Made by a program: the position numbers and the translations under genes. This document shows positions 36,415-45,881 of a stretch of DNA of 64,000 nucleotides, piece by piece. The DNA comes from Cytobacillus horneckiae (GTDB lineage: Bacteria; Bacillota; Bacilli; Bacillales; Cytobacillaceae): NCBI RefSeq assembly GCF_002835735.1, contig NZ_PISD01000006.1, positions 32,486-96,485 on the forward strand. The letters run 5' to 3'. The notes below the pieces were generated by a model. The model searched no databases and was not told where the DNA came from. It saw nothing but the letters and a program-made list of their open reading frames with translations. Numbering within the stretch: the stretch's first letter is position 1; each line of letters starts with the position of its first letter.

Positions 36415-39048
36415 TTGAATGAAAAAAAACTCGTATTAATAGATGGAAATAGCATTGCTTATCGAGCTTTTTTTGCACTACCTCTTTTGAATAATGATAA
36501 AGGGATACATACGAATGCAGTATATGGATTTACGATGATGCTGATGAGAATAATGGAGGATGAAAAACCATCCCATATTCTTGTTGCATTTGATGCTGGC
36601 AAAACAACCTTCAGGCATAAAACATTCACAGAGTATAAAGGAGGCAGACAAAAAACTCCACCAGAGCTTTCAGAGCAATTTCCAGTAATCAGAGAATTGC
36701 TAGATGCTTATGGCATTCCACGCTACGAACTAGAAAATTATGAAGCGGATGATATTATTGGCACGTTATCACTGCAAGCTGAGAAGGATGGCTTCAATGT
36801 AAAAGTCATTTCTGGTGATAAGGATTTAACTCAGCTGAGCTCTGAACAAACAACTGTGGCTATTACTAAAAAGGGCATTACAGAGATTGAAGAATATACA
36901 CCTGCTCATATTCAGGCGAAATATGGTATTACAGCAGAACGAATTATAGACATGAAGGGCTTAATGGGAGATAGCTCTGACAATATTCCAGGTGTGCCAG
37001 GCGTTGGTGAAAAAACGGCGCTAAAATTATTGAAGGAATATGAAACATTAGAAAACCTGCTTCAATCCATAGAACAAGTTAATGGAAAGAAATTGAAAGA
37101 AAAGCTGGATGAATTTAAGAATCAGGCAATCATGAGTAAGGAGCTTGCAACCATATTAAGGGAAGCGCCTGTTGAAATTCAGCTGTCTCAAATTGCCTAT
37201 GATGGCTTTGATCAGGAAAAGGTCATTCGACTATTTAAGGACTTAGGCTTTAACTCCCTGCTTGAGAAGATTGGTGGAGATGTTGAAGCAGAACAATTGG
37301 AGCTTGAAGAGCTTGAGTATACAATCATCGATGATCTAGATTTAGAGATGGTGAAGGATGAAAGTGCTTTTTATGTGGAGATGCTGGAGGATAATTATCA
37401 TTATGCTGATATACTCGGTTTCTCAATTGTAAATGATAAAGTGAATTATTTTATTTCAACTGAAAACGCATTACAATCGACTGCATTTAAAAAATGGGCT
37501 GAGGATGAGACGAATAAGAAGATTGTATATGATGCGAAAAAGTCAGAAGTTTCGTTAAGGCATCATGGCATTCATTTAAAAGGGATCACATTTGATGTTT
37601 TATTAGCTTCCTATTTAATCAATCCTTCAGAAACGATTGATGATGTGGCTTCAGTGGCAAAGAGCCACGGGTATACCGCTTTGCAGACAGATGATGCGTT
37701 TTATGGCAAGGGAGCGAAACGAAAAATACCGGCAGATGATGTGCGTGCTGAACATCTTGTAAGAAAAGCTATGGCATTGCATGTACTAAAATCTAAGCTG
37801 GATGATTCCCTGGAAAATAATCAGCAAGCGGCATTGTTTTATGATTTGGAGCTCCCATTATCTCTTATTTTAGCTGATATGGAATCAGAAGGAATTAAGG
37901 TTGACTTGCAACGCTTGAAAAATATGGGCACTGAGCTGCTTGAAAAGCTGGCAGCCATTGAAAGCCGGATTCATGAATTGGCAGGGGAAGCATTTAATAT
38001 CAATTCTCCTAAGCAGCTTGGCGTGATTCTGTTTGATAAAATTGGTCTGCCTGTCATTAAGAAAACGAAAACAGGCTATTCGACTTCAGCAGATGTGCTG
38101 GAAAAATTGGAATCAGAACATGAAATCATTAAGGAGATTCTTCAATATCGTCAATTGGCGAAGCTTCAGTCCACATATATAGAAGGACTTTTAAAGGTAG
38201 TAAATAAAGAAACGGATAAAGTGCATACAAGGTTTAATCAAGCCTTAACTCAGACAGGACGCTTAAGCTCAACTGATCCTAACCTACAAAATATACCAAT
38301 CAGGTTAGAGGAAGGAAGAAAAATAAGACAAGCGTTTGTTCCTTCTGAGGAAGATTGGGTGATTTTTGCGGCAGACTATTCCCAAATTGAATTAAGGGTT
38401 CTTGCGCATATTGCAGGGGATGAAAAGCTCATTTCAGCTTTTAAGGAAGATTTAGATATCCATACAAAAACAGCAATGGAAGTTTTTCATGTCGAGAAAG
38501 ATGATGTCACATCCAATATGCGCCGGCATGCAAAGGCAGTTAACTTTGGCATTGTTTACGGCATTAGTGATTATGGGTTATCACAAAGCTTGGCTATCTC
38601 CAGAAAGGAAGCAGGCCAATTTATTGATCGTTACTTAAAAAGCTATCCGGGTGTTAAGCAGTATATGGATGATATTATTCAAGAGGCGAAACAAAATGGC
38701 TATGTATCAACATTGCTTCATCGCAGGAGATACTTGCCTGAAATAACAAGCAGAAACTTTAATTTAAGAAGTTTTGCAGAACGAACAGCAATGAATACTC
38801 CGATTCAAGGCAGTGCGGCTGATATTATTAAAAAAGCAATGATCGATATGGCAGACCGTTTGCAGAAGGAGCAGCTAAAAACAAGACTGCTTCTGCAAGT
38901 ACATGATGAATTGATTTTCGAAGCGCCTAAGGATGAAGTAGATATTCTTAAAAAAATCGTACCAGAAGTGATGGAAAATGCAGTTGAATTGGACGTGCCG
39001 CTGAAAGTGGATTATTCATTCGGACCGACATGGTTTGATGCAAAATAG
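36415..39048 (+). CDS. polA: DNA polymerase I
   Basis: An 877-residue family A polymerase for repair and Okazaki fragment processing. N-terminal 5'-3' exonuclease (about 1-290: IDGNSIAYRAFFALP, YEADDIIGTL, GDSSDNIPGVPGVGEKTA). A degenerate 3'-5' exonuclease domain (about 300-470) lacks the DxE metal motif, as in other Bacillus enzymes. C-terminal polymerase with AADYSQIELRVLAHIAGD (motif A), the O helix RRHAKAVNFGIVYGIS, and LLQVHDELIFEAP (motif C). Start TTG 36415 has AGGAGGAG 10 nt upstream; the frame is open further upstream but without a site. Followed 34 nt later by mutM. Confidence 0.97.
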   Translation: MNEKKLVLIDGNSIAYRAFFALPLLNNDKGIHTNAVYGFTMMLMRIMEDEKPSHILVAFDAGKTTFRHKTFTEYKGGRQKTPPELSEQFPVIRELLDAYGIPRYELENYEADDIIGTLSLQAEKDGFNVKVISGDKDLTQLSSEQTTVAITKKGITEIEEYTPAHIQAKYGITAERIIDMKGLMGDSSDNIPGVPGVGEKTALKLLKEYETLENLLQSIEQVNGKKLKEKLDEFKNQAIMSKELATILREAPVEIQLSQIAYDGFDQEKVIRLFKDLGFNSLLEKIGGDVEAEQLELEELEYTIIDDLDLEMVKDESAFYVEMLEDNYHYADILGFSIVNDKVNYFISTENALQSTAFKKWAEDETNKKIVYDAKKSEVSLRHHGIHLKGITFDVLLASYLINPSETIDDVASVAKSHGYTALQTDDAFYGKGAKRKIPADDVRAEHLVRKAMALHVLKSKLDDSLENNQQAALFYDLELPLSLILADMESEGIKVDLQRLKNMGTELLEKLAAIESRIHELAGEAFNINSPKQLGVILFDKIGLPVIKKTKTGYSTSADVLEKLESEHEIIKEILQYRQLAKLQSTYIEGLLKVVNKETDKVHTRFNQALTQTGRLSSTDPNLQNIPIRLEEGRKIRQAFVPSEEDWVIFAADYSQIELRVLAHIAGDEKLISAFKEDLDIHTKTAMEVFHVEKDDVTSNMRRHAKAVNFGIVYGISDYGLSQSLAISRKEAGQFIDRYLKSYPGVKQYMDDIIQEAKQNGYVSTLLHRRRYLPEITSRNFNLRSFAERTAMNTPIQGSAADIIKKAMIDMADRLQKEQLKTRLLLQVHDELIFEAPKDEVDILKKIVPEVMENAVELDVPLKVDYSFGPTWFDAK

Positions 39049-39082
39049 CAAGCTGTCTAATGTAAGTAAAGGAGATTAAATC

Positions 39083-39916
39083 ATGCCGGAATTACCAGAG
39101 GTTGAAACCGTAAGAAGAACGCTGAAGGAATTGGTTGTTCATAAGACCATTTCTCATATTACTGTGAATTGGCCGAAAATGATTAAACAGCCAGATGATG
39201 TCACACAATTTATTGACGCCCTGCGCGGGCAAGAAATGGTAGAAGTGGGCAGAAGAGGAAAATTCCTTATTCTTTACACAACAGATTTTGCACTAGTCTC
39301 TCATCTTCGGATGGAGGGCAGGTATGGACTCTTTAAAAAGTCTGATCCTGTTGATAAGCATACACATGTAATTTTTCATTTTACAGATGATACCGAACTT
39401 CGTTATAAGGATGTAAGAAAGTTTGGCACGATGCATTTATTTTTAAAAGGTGAGGAACTAAATGAGCTGCCTCTTTCTCAACTTGGCACTGAACCTCTTT
39501 CAGAAGAGTTTACGCCAGAGGTTTTAAAGGCTCGATTGGCAAAAACATCGCGGTATATAAAATCTGCGCTCCTTGATCAAAAGGTAGTTGTCGGCTTAGG
39601 CAATATTTATGTAGATGAATCACTATTTAGGGCTGGAATACACCCGGAGAAAATCGCTAATCAGATAACCGATGAGGAAGTGATTAAGCTTCATAAGGAA
39701 ATAACAGCAACGTTAGCTGAGGCGGTTGATAAAGGCGGGAGTACGATTCGTTCTTATGTAAACACACAAGGTCAAATTGGCTTATTTCAATTAGAGCTAT
39801 TTGTCTATGGCCGCCGCGGTGAAGATTGCAAAATATGCGGAATAGCATTAGAACGCACGGTTACAGGAGGTCGAGGAACCGTGTTCTGCCCTGAATGTCA
39901 AAAAATTAAAGAGTAA
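39083..39916 (+). CDS. mutM: formamidopyrimidine-DNA glycosylase
   Basis: Removes 8-oxoguanine and other oxidised purines, with AP lyase activity. 277 residues. Starts MPELPEVETVRR, in which Pro2 is the catalytic nucleophile and Glu3 assists. Central Lys near residue 58-60 (GRRGKFLIL), the H2TH region with VGLGNIYVDESLFRAGIHP, and a C-terminal zinc finger CKICG...CPECQ. ATG with AAAGGAG upstream. In the polA-mutM-ytaF-coaE cluster. Confidence 0.97.
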   Translation: MPELPEVETVRRTLKELVVHKTISHITVNWPKMIKQPDDVTQFIDALRGQEMVEVGRRGKFLILYTTDFALVSHLRMEGRYGLFKKSDPVDKHTHVIFHFTDDTELRYKDVRKFGTMHLFLKGEELNELPLSQLGTEPLSEEFTPEVLKARLAKTSRYIKSALLDQKVVVGLGNIYVDESLFRAGIHPEKIANQITDEEVIKLHKEITATLAEAVDKGGSTIRSYVNTQGQIGLFQLELFVYGRRGEDCKICGIALERTVTGGRGTVFCPECQKIKE

Positions 39917-39998
39917 AATCGTTGTATTTCTGCGATAACATTGGATGGGCTTCTTCCATATACTATCCTAGCAAAACCCCAGGAAGGAGCTCTTTCAA

Positions 39999-40634
39999 AT
40001 GACGCAGATGATTGCACTTCTTATATTGGCAGTAGCTGTAAGTCTGGACAGCTTTAGTGTTGGACTGACATACGGATTAAGAAAGATGAAGATTCCAATT
40101 AAATCTATTCTTATTATTGCATGCTGCTCAGCTTTTACACTTTTAATTTCAATGGGGATTGGTCATACGATAGCCCGGTTTATTTCACCTGCTTTTGCAG
40201 ATAGCCTCGGAGGCATCATCTTGATTGTGCTTGGAGCATGGGTGCTGTATCAATTTTTCAGACCTGAAAAAGTGAAAGAAGTGCTTCCTCACGAAAAAAT
40301 AATTGTGAATTTTGAAATAAAGTCATTAGGGCTTGTAATTAATATATTAAGAAAACCAATGGCAGCCGACATAGACAAGTCAGGTACTATTACAGGCATT
40401 GAAGCCTTTTTGCTCGGATTTGCCTTATCCCTGGATGCATTTGGTGCAGGTATTGGCGCGGCAATGCTAGGATATTCTCCTTATTATTTAGCTGTTTCAG
40501 TTGCAGTAATGAGCTCATTGTTTGTGTTTGCCGGCATGAGAATTGGGGATGTGTTCTCCAATGTCAGATGGATGCAACGATGTTCATTTATACCAGGACT
40601 ATTGCTAATTATTATCGGTATATGGAAAATCTAG
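39999..40634 (+). CDS. ytaF: sporulation membrane protein YtaF
   Basis: A 211-residue protein of the MntP-like (DUF204) superfamily with six hydrophobic segments. The two repeat signatures are SLDSFSVGLTYGLR near the N-terminus and SLDAFGAGIGAAMLG in the second half. A segment ADIDKSGTITGIEA before the second half looks like an EF-hand-type loop. Annotated in Bacillus as a putative sporulation membrane protein; the fold suggests metal transport, unproven. Start ATG with AGGAAGGAGC upstream. 82 nt after mutM, 24 nt before coaE. Confidence 0.88.
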   Translation: MTQMIALLILAVAVSLDSFSVGLTYGLRKMKIPIKSILIIACCSAFTLLISMGIGHTIARFISPAFADSLGGIILIVLGAWVLYQFFRPEKVKEVLPHEKIIVNFEIKSLGLVINILRKPMAADIDKSGTITGIEAFLLGFALSLDAFGAGIGAAMLGYSPYYLAVSVAVMSSLFVFAGMRIGDVFSNVRWMQRCSFIPGLLLIIIGIWKI

Positions 40635-40658
40635 TTTAATAAAGGAAGGGGTCCACAG

Positions 40659-41252
40659 GTGACAATCGTTATAGGATTAACTGGTGGAATTGCAAGCGGT
40701 AAAAGCACCGTTTCCACTATGTTAAAAGAAATAGGATATACAGTTATTGATGCAGATGTGGAATCTAGACTTGCGGTTGAAAAGGGAGAACCTGCCTATT
40801 TTGAAATAATCGCGCATTTTGGCGAGGAGCTGCTTCAGGAAGATGGAAGTATTGATCGCTTAAAGCTCGGAGGCATTATATTTAATAATGAAGCAGAACG
40901 CTTGAAGCTGAATAGCATCGTCCATCCGGCAGTCAGAAAAAGGATGAATGATAAGAAGGAGGCTGCGCTGCAAAGAAATGAAGCGCTGGTGATATTAGAC
41001 ATCCCTCTTCTATTTGAAAGCAAACTTTCTTACATGGTTGATTATACGGTATTAGTTTATGTGAACGAACAAACTCAATTGCAGCGTTTAATGGAGAGAA
41101 ATCAGTTTTCCGCAGAGGAAGCAGAGGCTAGAATTCAATCACAAATGCCGCTTAAAGATAAGCTGCAGTTGGCAGATTATATTATTGATAATAATGGAAC
41201 GCTTGAGGAGACCAAGGTTCAGCTTAACAACTTCATTAATGAATGGAAATGA
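40659..41252 (+). CDS. coaE: dephospho-CoA kinase
   Basis: Last step of coenzyme A synthesis: phosphorylates the 3' hydroxyl of dephospho-CoA. 197 residues. P-loop GLTGGIASGKST (residues 6-17), then YTVIDADVESRLAVE, the lid region VHPAVRKRM, DIPLLFES, and the ERNQFSAEEAEARIQSQMP region. GTG start with AAGGAAGGGG upstream. Last of the polA cluster, followed by a repeat and a terminator. Works in the same pathway as the pantothenate importer at 2.4 kb. Confidence 0.95.
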   Translation: MTIVIGLTGGIASGKSTVSTMLKEIGYTVIDADVESRLAVEKGEPAYFEIIAHFGEELLQEDGSIDRLKLGGIIFNNEAERLKLNSIVHPAVRKRMNDKKEAALQRNEALVILDIPLLFESKLSYMVDYTVLVYVNEQTQLQRLMERNQFSAEEAEARIQSQMPLKDKLQLADYIIDNNGTLEETKVQLNNFINEWK

Positions 41253-41271
41253 TTTGAAGGGGCATGTACGT

Positions 41272-41376
41272 TGTGTTGAGTTGGATTTGGGCAGGTGTCC
41301 GCTACTCCTGCGGGAGTAGCGGGATGGTCGAGAGGCTCGACACTCGAAAAATCCGTCCTTTAAATGAGTTCTTCCA
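41272..41376 (+). repeat. dispersed GC-rich repeat, copy 3 (truncated)
   Basis: Keeps GAGTTGGATTTGG-CAGGTGTCC, CTCCTGCGGGAG and the AAATGAGTTCTTCC end, but lacks the central ~80 bp. Confidence 0.65.
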
Positions 41377-41382
41377 CTAACT

Positions 41383-41409
41383 GAGAGCCTGTATGGCTCT
41401 TTTTTTTTC
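41383..41409 (+). terminator. terminator of coaE operon
   Basis: AGAGCC-TGTAT-GGCTCT with T9 tail, just after repeat copy 3. Confidence 0.85.
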
Positions 41410-41548
41410 ATAATCGGTCGTGTTCATGTAAATAATATATTCATGGAGAATCCTTTACTCCGATAACAGAATAAATGGTTAGTAGTAACATTTCTGAATA
41501 GTTGAACTTTAAAATATCCGCAAATTACTCATCACATCTGGATGTTAA

Positions 41549-41593
41549 TATGTTATACTAATAGCATCAAAAATGTTTAATAAGTATAACATT
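41549..41593. promoter_or_regulatory. CcpN operator pair at the gapB promoter
   Basis: TATGTTATACT (41549-41559) matches TRTGHYATAYW perfectly and covers a TATACT -10. AGTATAACATT (41583-41593) is an inverted second copy with one mismatch. CcpN represses gapB in B. subtilis. Confidence 0.7.
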
Positions 41594-41613
41594 AATGCGG
41601 AAGGGGCCGTAAT

Positions 41614-42639
41614 ATGAAAGCGAAAATAGCGATAAATGGTTTTGGAAGAATAGGTCGAATGGTATTTAGAAAGGCCATTCTTGATGATACAATAGAAGTA
41701 GTTGCAATTAATGCGAGCTACCCGTCAGAAACTTTGGCACATTTGATTAAATATGATTCCACTCATGGTGCGTTCCAAGGTGAAGTGATTCCTGAAGACG
41801 ATGCGCTTGTTGTGAACGGAAAAAGAGTTCAACTTCTAAGCAACCGTAACCCTGAGGAGCTTCCTTGGAAATCTATGAATGTGGATATTGTTATTGAAGC
41901 AACTGGTAAATTCAATTCTAAAGACAAAGCTAGCCTTCATTTGAATGCAGGTGCAAAAAAGGTTGTTCTTACTGCTCCTGGTAAAAACGAAGATGTTACA
42001 ATCGTTATGGGTGTTAATGACGAAGCATTAAATATTACAGAGCATGATGTTATTTCTAACGCTTCATGTACAACAAACTGTTTAGCGCCAGTAGCTAAAG
42101 TGCTTGATGAAAAGTTTGGAATTGAAAACGGTTTAATGACAACTGTTCATGCTTATACAAATGATCAGAAAAACCTTGATAACCCACATAAAGATTTGCG
42201 CAGAGCAAGAGCTTGTGCACAATCAATTATTCCAACTTCAACAGGAGCAGCTAAAGCACTTTCTTTAGTCCTTCCACAGTTGAAAGGTAAATTACATGGA
42301 ATGGCGCTTCGCGTGCCAACTCCGAACGTTTCATTAGTTGACTTAGTTGTTGACTTGAAACGTGATGTAACAATAGATGAAGTAAATGAAGCATTTGCTG
42401 AGGCAGCAAAAGGCGGATTAAAAGGCATTCTCGATATTACAGATGAGCCGCTCGTTTCTATTGATTTCACAACTAATCCTCATTCAGCAATCATTGATGG
42501 ACTTTCCACAATGATGATCGGTGAGAATAAAGTAAAAGTTCTTGCTTGGTATGATAATGAGTGGGGCTATTCTTGCCGCGTCGTAGACCTAGTTAAATAT
42601 GTCGCTGAAGAACTAAATAAAACAGTCGTTAACGCTTAA
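41614..42639 (+). CDS. gapB: glyceraldehyde-3-phosphate dehydrogenase, gluconeogenic GapB
   Basis: 341 residues. NAD(P)-binding AINGFGRIGRMV (residues 6-17), catalytic Cys152 in NASCTTNCLAP, His in TTVHAYTNDQ, PTSTGAAKAL, and WYDNEWGYSCR at the C-terminus. In B. subtilis GapB (the NADP-preferring, anabolic form) sits at this same place beside speD, apart from the glycolytic gapA operon, and is repressed by CcpN on glucose. ATG with GGAAGGGG upstream. CcpN-type boxes over the promoter support the GapB assignment. Monocistronic with its own terminator. Confidence 0.95.
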   Translation: MKAKIAINGFGRIGRMVFRKAILDDTIEVVAINASYPSETLAHLIKYDSTHGAFQGEVIPEDDALVVNGKRVQLLSNRNPEELPWKSMNVDIVIEATGKFNSKDKASLHLNAGAKKVVLTAPGKNEDVTIVMGVNDEALNITEHDVISNASCTTNCLAPVAKVLDEKFGIENGLMTTVHAYTNDQKNLDNPHKDLRRARACAQSIIPTSTGAAKALSLVLPQLKGKLHGMALRVPTPNVSLVDLVVDLKRDVTIDEVNEAFAEAAKGGLKGILDITDEPLVSIDFTTNPHSAIIDGLSTMMIGENKVKVLAWYDNEWGYSCRVVDLVKYVAEELNKTVVNA

Positions 42640-42675
42640 TTTAACACACATTTAATCAGCGTTTACCTGCTCCCT

Positions 42676-42713
42676 AAAAAGCTATCCAGAGTGCTGCTCT
42701 GGATAGCTTTTTA
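42676..42713 (+). terminator. terminator of gapB
   Basis: AAAGCTATCCAGAG / CTCTGGATAGCTTT, 14-bp stem with T5 tail. Confidence 0.9.
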
Positions 42714-42812
42714 TCTTAAAGCCAACCTTTTTTGCACATGTTGAAAAATGTCGAAATTTGTGGGTGACAGGTACCCATTTTAATTTTTGCTTTAAAAATT
42801 TTAAAGCTTTTA

Positions 42813-42841
42813 TTGCAAAACGGAGTTAAACAAAGTATACT
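42813..42841 (+). promoter_or_regulatory. sigma-A promoter of speD
   Basis: TTGCAA, 17-nt spacer, TATACT; leaves a leader of about 140 nt with an imperfect AAAGGGTTAG...CTAACTTT stem. Confidence 0.6.
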
Positions 42842-42986
42842 AATCCTCGTGAACTTCTCAAACGAGTAAGGCGCTAAATGGCTACTTAAAGGGTTAGGAC
42901 CTCTTTGGACTAACTTTCCCCCGTGGTAGTTATATGCTTTATCCAGTAGAACTTCATGTCAATAAAGTAAAGGGGGAAATTTGAAT

Positions 42987-43370
42987 ATGGAAACAATGGG
43001 TCGTCATGTCATCTCGGAATTATGGGGATGCGATTTTGAAAAGTTAAATGATATGGATTTTATTGAACAAACTTTTGTTGGTGCTGCTTTAAAATCAGGT
43101 GCAGAAATTCGTGAGGTTGCATTCCATAAATTTGCGCCACAAGGTGTTAGTGGTGTCGTTATCATTTCTGAATCACATTTAACCATTCACAGTTTTCCAG
43201 AGCATGGCTATGCTAGCATCGATGTTTATACATGCGGTGACCTTGATCCTAATATTGCTGCAGATTTTATTGCAGAAAGCTTAGGGGCGGAAACACGTGA
43301 GAATATCGAAATTCCTCGTGGAATGGGTCCAGTTCAAGTTAAAAACGCAAAACAAGTAAATGCTCTATAA
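42987..43370 (+). CDS. speD: S-adenosylmethionine decarboxylase proenzyme
   Basis: Provides decarboxylated SAM for spermidine synthesis. 127 residues, prokaryotic class 1B type. Self-cleaves before Ser63 in [16 protein letters not shown] to give the pyruvoyl cofactor; His68 and the downstream Cys in DVYTCGD are the conserved processing/catalytic positions. Start ATG 42987 ([17 protein letters not shown]) with AAGGGGGA upstream; the in-frame TTG at 42981 is less likely. Monocistronic. Confidence 0.96.
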   Translation: METMGRHVISELWGCDFEKLNDMDFIEQTFVGAALKSGAEIREVAFHKFAPQGVSGVVIISESHLTIHSFPEHGYASIDVYTCGDLDPNIAADFIAESLGAETRENIEIPRGMGPVQVKNAKQVNAL

Positions 43371-43387
43371 TAATTGAAATGACAATC

Positions 43388-43417
43388 CAAAGAGTGCATG
43401 TAATGCACTCTTTTTAT
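43388..43417 (+). terminator. terminator of speD
   Basis: AAAGAGTGCAT-GTA-ATGCACTCTTT with T5 tail. Confidence 0.9.
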
Positions 43418-43524
43418 ATTTTTATCGCAGAGTAACGAGCAGTAAGATCCCCGTTTCAAGAATTGTGATAGAATCATAAAAGGGTAAATGAGGAATCAAC
43501 TGCCGCATGCGCCCGATTATCAGA

Positions 43525-43640
43525 ACTCAGACTAAATACGCCACGTCCTGTGGCAACGTCTGAGTGACCCTCATCATGAGTGCCTCAGACTAACCATCAG
43601 TGGGGGATGAAGAAAAACCCAAACTGATGGAAGGTTCACT
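43525..43640. repeat. palindromic dispersed repeat, family 3
   Basis: CTCAGAC...GTCTGAG encloses CGCCACGTCCTGTGGCAAC; then TGACCC, a CTCAT/ATGAG hairpin, another CTCAGAC, and CCATCAGT...ACTGATGG. The core reappears inverted at the right edge of the window (about 63970-63990). Confidence 0.6.
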
Positions 43641-43676
43641 TTATTGGGGCAATGACCATCAAAAAAATACAACTAC

Positions 43677-43705
43677 TTGTACTGACATCTTCTTTCTAAT
43701 ATGAT
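43677..43705 (+). promoter_or_regulatory. sigma-A promoter of nrdR
   Basis: TTGTAC, 17-nt spacer, TATGAT, 47 nt before the start codon. Confidence 0.6.
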
Positions 43706-43751
43706 AGTGGTATGAAGAAATAAATGATCGTTACGATTCGGAGCTGATTGT

Positions 43752-44222
43752 ATGAAATGTCCTTCATGCCAAAATAATAATACACGAGTTCTCGATTCTC
43801 GCCCAGTAGACGAAAGCAAATCTATACGCAGAAGAAGAGAATGTGAAAAATGCGCCTATAGATTTACAACGTTTGAAAAAGTTGAGGAAATCCCGTTAAT
43901 TGTTGTCAAAAAAGAAGGTACGAGAGAAGAGTTTAGCCGAGAAAAAATACTTCGTGGATTAATAAAAGCGTGTGAGAAACGTCCGGTTGCTTTGAAGGAG
44001 CTAGAAGAGATCACTTCAGAGGTCGAAAAGGAGCTTCGAAGCAATGGAGTATCAGAAATAAAAAGTGATGAGGTAGGGGAAATGGTAATGGATCGCCTTG
44101 TAAAGGTGGATGATGTTGCTTATGTTCGCTTTGCCTCCGTGTATAGACAATTTAAAGACATCAATGTCTTTATTGAAGAATTGAAGGAATTAATTAAGAA
44201 AGAGCAAACTAAAGGTGAATAA
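43752..44222 (+). CDS. nrdR: transcriptional repressor NrdR
   Basis: Represses ribonucleotide reductase genes in response to bound ATP/dATP. 156 residues. N-terminal zinc ribbon CPSC...[11 protein letters not shown]...[12 protein letters not shown] (residues 3-46), then an ATP-cone domain (about 49-139, [34 protein letters not shown]). Start ATG at 43752. In Bacillus it precedes dnaB-dnaI; here a terminator and a hairpin repeat lie between, so coupling is weaker. Confidence 0.96.
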   Translation: MKCPSCQNNNTRVLDSRPVDESKSIRRRRECEKCAYRFTTFEKVEEIPLIVVKKEGTREEFSREKILRGLIKACEKRPVALKELEEITSEVEKELRSNGVSEIKSDEVGEMVMDRLVKVDDVAYVRFASVYRQFKDINVFIEELKELIKKEQTKGE

Positions 44223-44253
44223 TCAGTTAATCCATTCCCTATAGAGGGGGTAT

Positions 44254-44284
44254 GAGCTAAAGTTATTTCTTTAGCTCCTTTTTA
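44254..44284 (+). terminator. terminator of nrdR
   Basis: GAGCTAAAG-TTATTT-CTTTAGCTC with T-rich tail. Confidence 0.85.
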
Positions 44285-44300
44285 CTAATTCGTCAGTTTT

Positions 44301-44440
44301 TTAGCTAATAGGAAAGTTTAACTTAATTAAAAGGATAAAATGGCATATTTTTTATGAAATTTGGCTTCTAGTGAAAATATCGCATAAGTAAAACTAAGCA
44401 TTCGCCAGTAGAACTTGGCTACGCCCAAGTTTTTCTAAGA
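44301..44440. repeat. long copy of the hairpin repeat, upstream of dnaB
   Basis: Aligns with 16265-16407: TTTAACTTAATTA, GTGAAAATATCGCAT, AAACTAAGCATTCGCC, then CTTGG...CCCAAGTTTTTCTAAG. Ends 28 nt before dnaB. Confidence 0.65.
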
Positions 44441-44468
44441 AAAAAGTGTATGAAAGAGGTAGTGTGTG

Positions 44469-45881
44469 ATGGCCCAGCATTGGACAGAAATAGTACCAGG
44501 CGATCGCTATGCAGTGGCTATGAACGGAATGTTGCATGATTATGATCGAAAAATATTAACGCTATTATATCAGCCATTAATAGGACCGACATGCTTGAGC
44601 TTGTATATGACACTCTGGGCGGAGGTAGAAGATAATCGGCTATGGTCTACATCTAGTTCCCATCATAGTTTAATGAATTTTATGGGAATCAGGCTAAAAG
44701 ATATTTATGAAGCAAGGCAAAAGCTTGAAGGAATCGGCCTTCTTAAAGCATTTGTGAAAAATACGGAAGAAGGCCGCGCATTTATTTATCAACTGCATCC
44801 GCCGTTAACGCCTGAACAATTCTTCCTTGATGGAATGTTAAACATTTATTTATATAAAAAAGTAGGTAAAAACCAATATTCAAGATTGAAGCGCTTTTTC
44901 AGCGATCAATCTCAGTCTGCTCAAACTGGATATGAAGAAATTACAAGCTCATTCCAGGATGTGTATTCATCCGGGCACAATAGTCCTAATGATTATATAG
45001 AAGATCTGCAAACGGATGAAAACGAGCAATTCATCGGCAGAGGAGAACCACAAGCTATACAAATCAACCCGGCTGCCTTTAATTTTGAATTATTGGAAGC
45101 TGGCTTGAGCGAATCCTTAGTGCCAAAGAAAGCGTTGACAAAAAAAGTAAAAGAAGCTATCAGTAATCTTGCTTTCTTATATGACATTGATGCGATCCAG
45201 ATGAAAAATATTGTCATTAGCGCAGTAAATGAAGACGATGAAATTGCCATTGACGAACTGAGAAAATCGGCCAGAGACTGGTATCAATTTCAGCATCAAG
45301 ATCAGCTTCCATCACTCCTAGACAGAAAGCAGCCGCTGCAGCATCTATCAGCTAAATCAAAACCGCAGACACAGGAAGAACAGCTGTTATATTATTTAGA
45401 TACTACTTCACCCCGTCAGTTACTAAAAGACATTTCAGGCGGTGCAGAGCCCTCTAGCGGTGATTTGAAAATTATCGAGGATGTCATGTTTCAACAAAGG
45501 CTGCTGCCAGGGGTTGTGAATGTGCTTATTCAATATGTTCTTTTAAGGACAGATATGAAGCTGACGAAAAGCTATGTAGAGAAAATATCCAGTCATTGGG
45601 CGCGAAAAAAAATCCAAACTTCCGTAGCTGCCATGACACTAGCTAAAAAAGAACATAAGCAATATTTAGAATGGGCGGAAGGCAAGAAAGCAAATAAGAA
45701 GCCCGCAGCCAAAAAGAAAACGGTCAGAACAGAGCTTCTCCCTGACTGGTTCGATGAAAGCAAGAGTGAAACCACTGAAACAGTAGATAAAAGCAAAGGA
45801 AATGAGCAAGAATTATCTTTGAAGATGCAAGAATTTCAAGAAATGATGAAAAAGAGAAACGGAGGTGGAAGTAGCGAATGA
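44469..45881 (+). CDS. dnaB: replication initiation and membrane attachment protein DnaB
   Basis: Helicase-loading co-factor of Firmicutes (not the E. coli DnaB helicase). 470 residues, like the 472-residue B. subtilis protein. Two DnaB/DnaD-type domains: N-terminal winged helix (about 1-115, with LLYQPLIGPTCLSLYMTLW) and C-terminal DDBH2-like region (about 330-410, ending YVEKISSHWARKKIQT). A Lys-rich linker KANKKPAAKKKT follows. Works with DnaD and DnaI to load DnaC helicase at oriC and at PriA-dependent restart sites. Start ATG 44469 (GTG three bases earlier possible). Overlaps dnaI by 4 nt. Confidence 0.94.
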   Translation: MAQHWTEIVPGDRYAVAMNGMLHDYDRKILTLLYQPLIGPTCLSLYMTLWAEVEDNRLWSTSSSHHSLMNFMGIRLKDIYEARQKLEGIGLLKAFVKNTEEGRAFIYQLHPPLTPEQFFLDGMLNIYLYKKVGKNQYSRLKRFFSDQSQSAQTGYEEITSSFQDVYSSGHNSPNDYIEDLQTDENEQFIGRGEPQAIQINPAAFNFELLEAGLSESLVPKKALTKKVKEAISNLAFLYDIDAIQMKNIVISAVNEDDEIAIDELRKSARDWYQFQHQDQLPSLLDRKQPLQHLSAKSKPQTQEEQLLYYLDTTSPRQLLKDISGGAEPSSGDLKIIEDVMFQQRLLPGVVNVLIQYVLLRTDMKLTKSYVEKISSHWARKKIQTSVAAMTLAKKEHKQYLEWAEGKKANKKPAAKKKTVRTELLPDWFDESKSETTETVDKSKGNEQELSLKMQEFQEMMKKRNGGGSSE

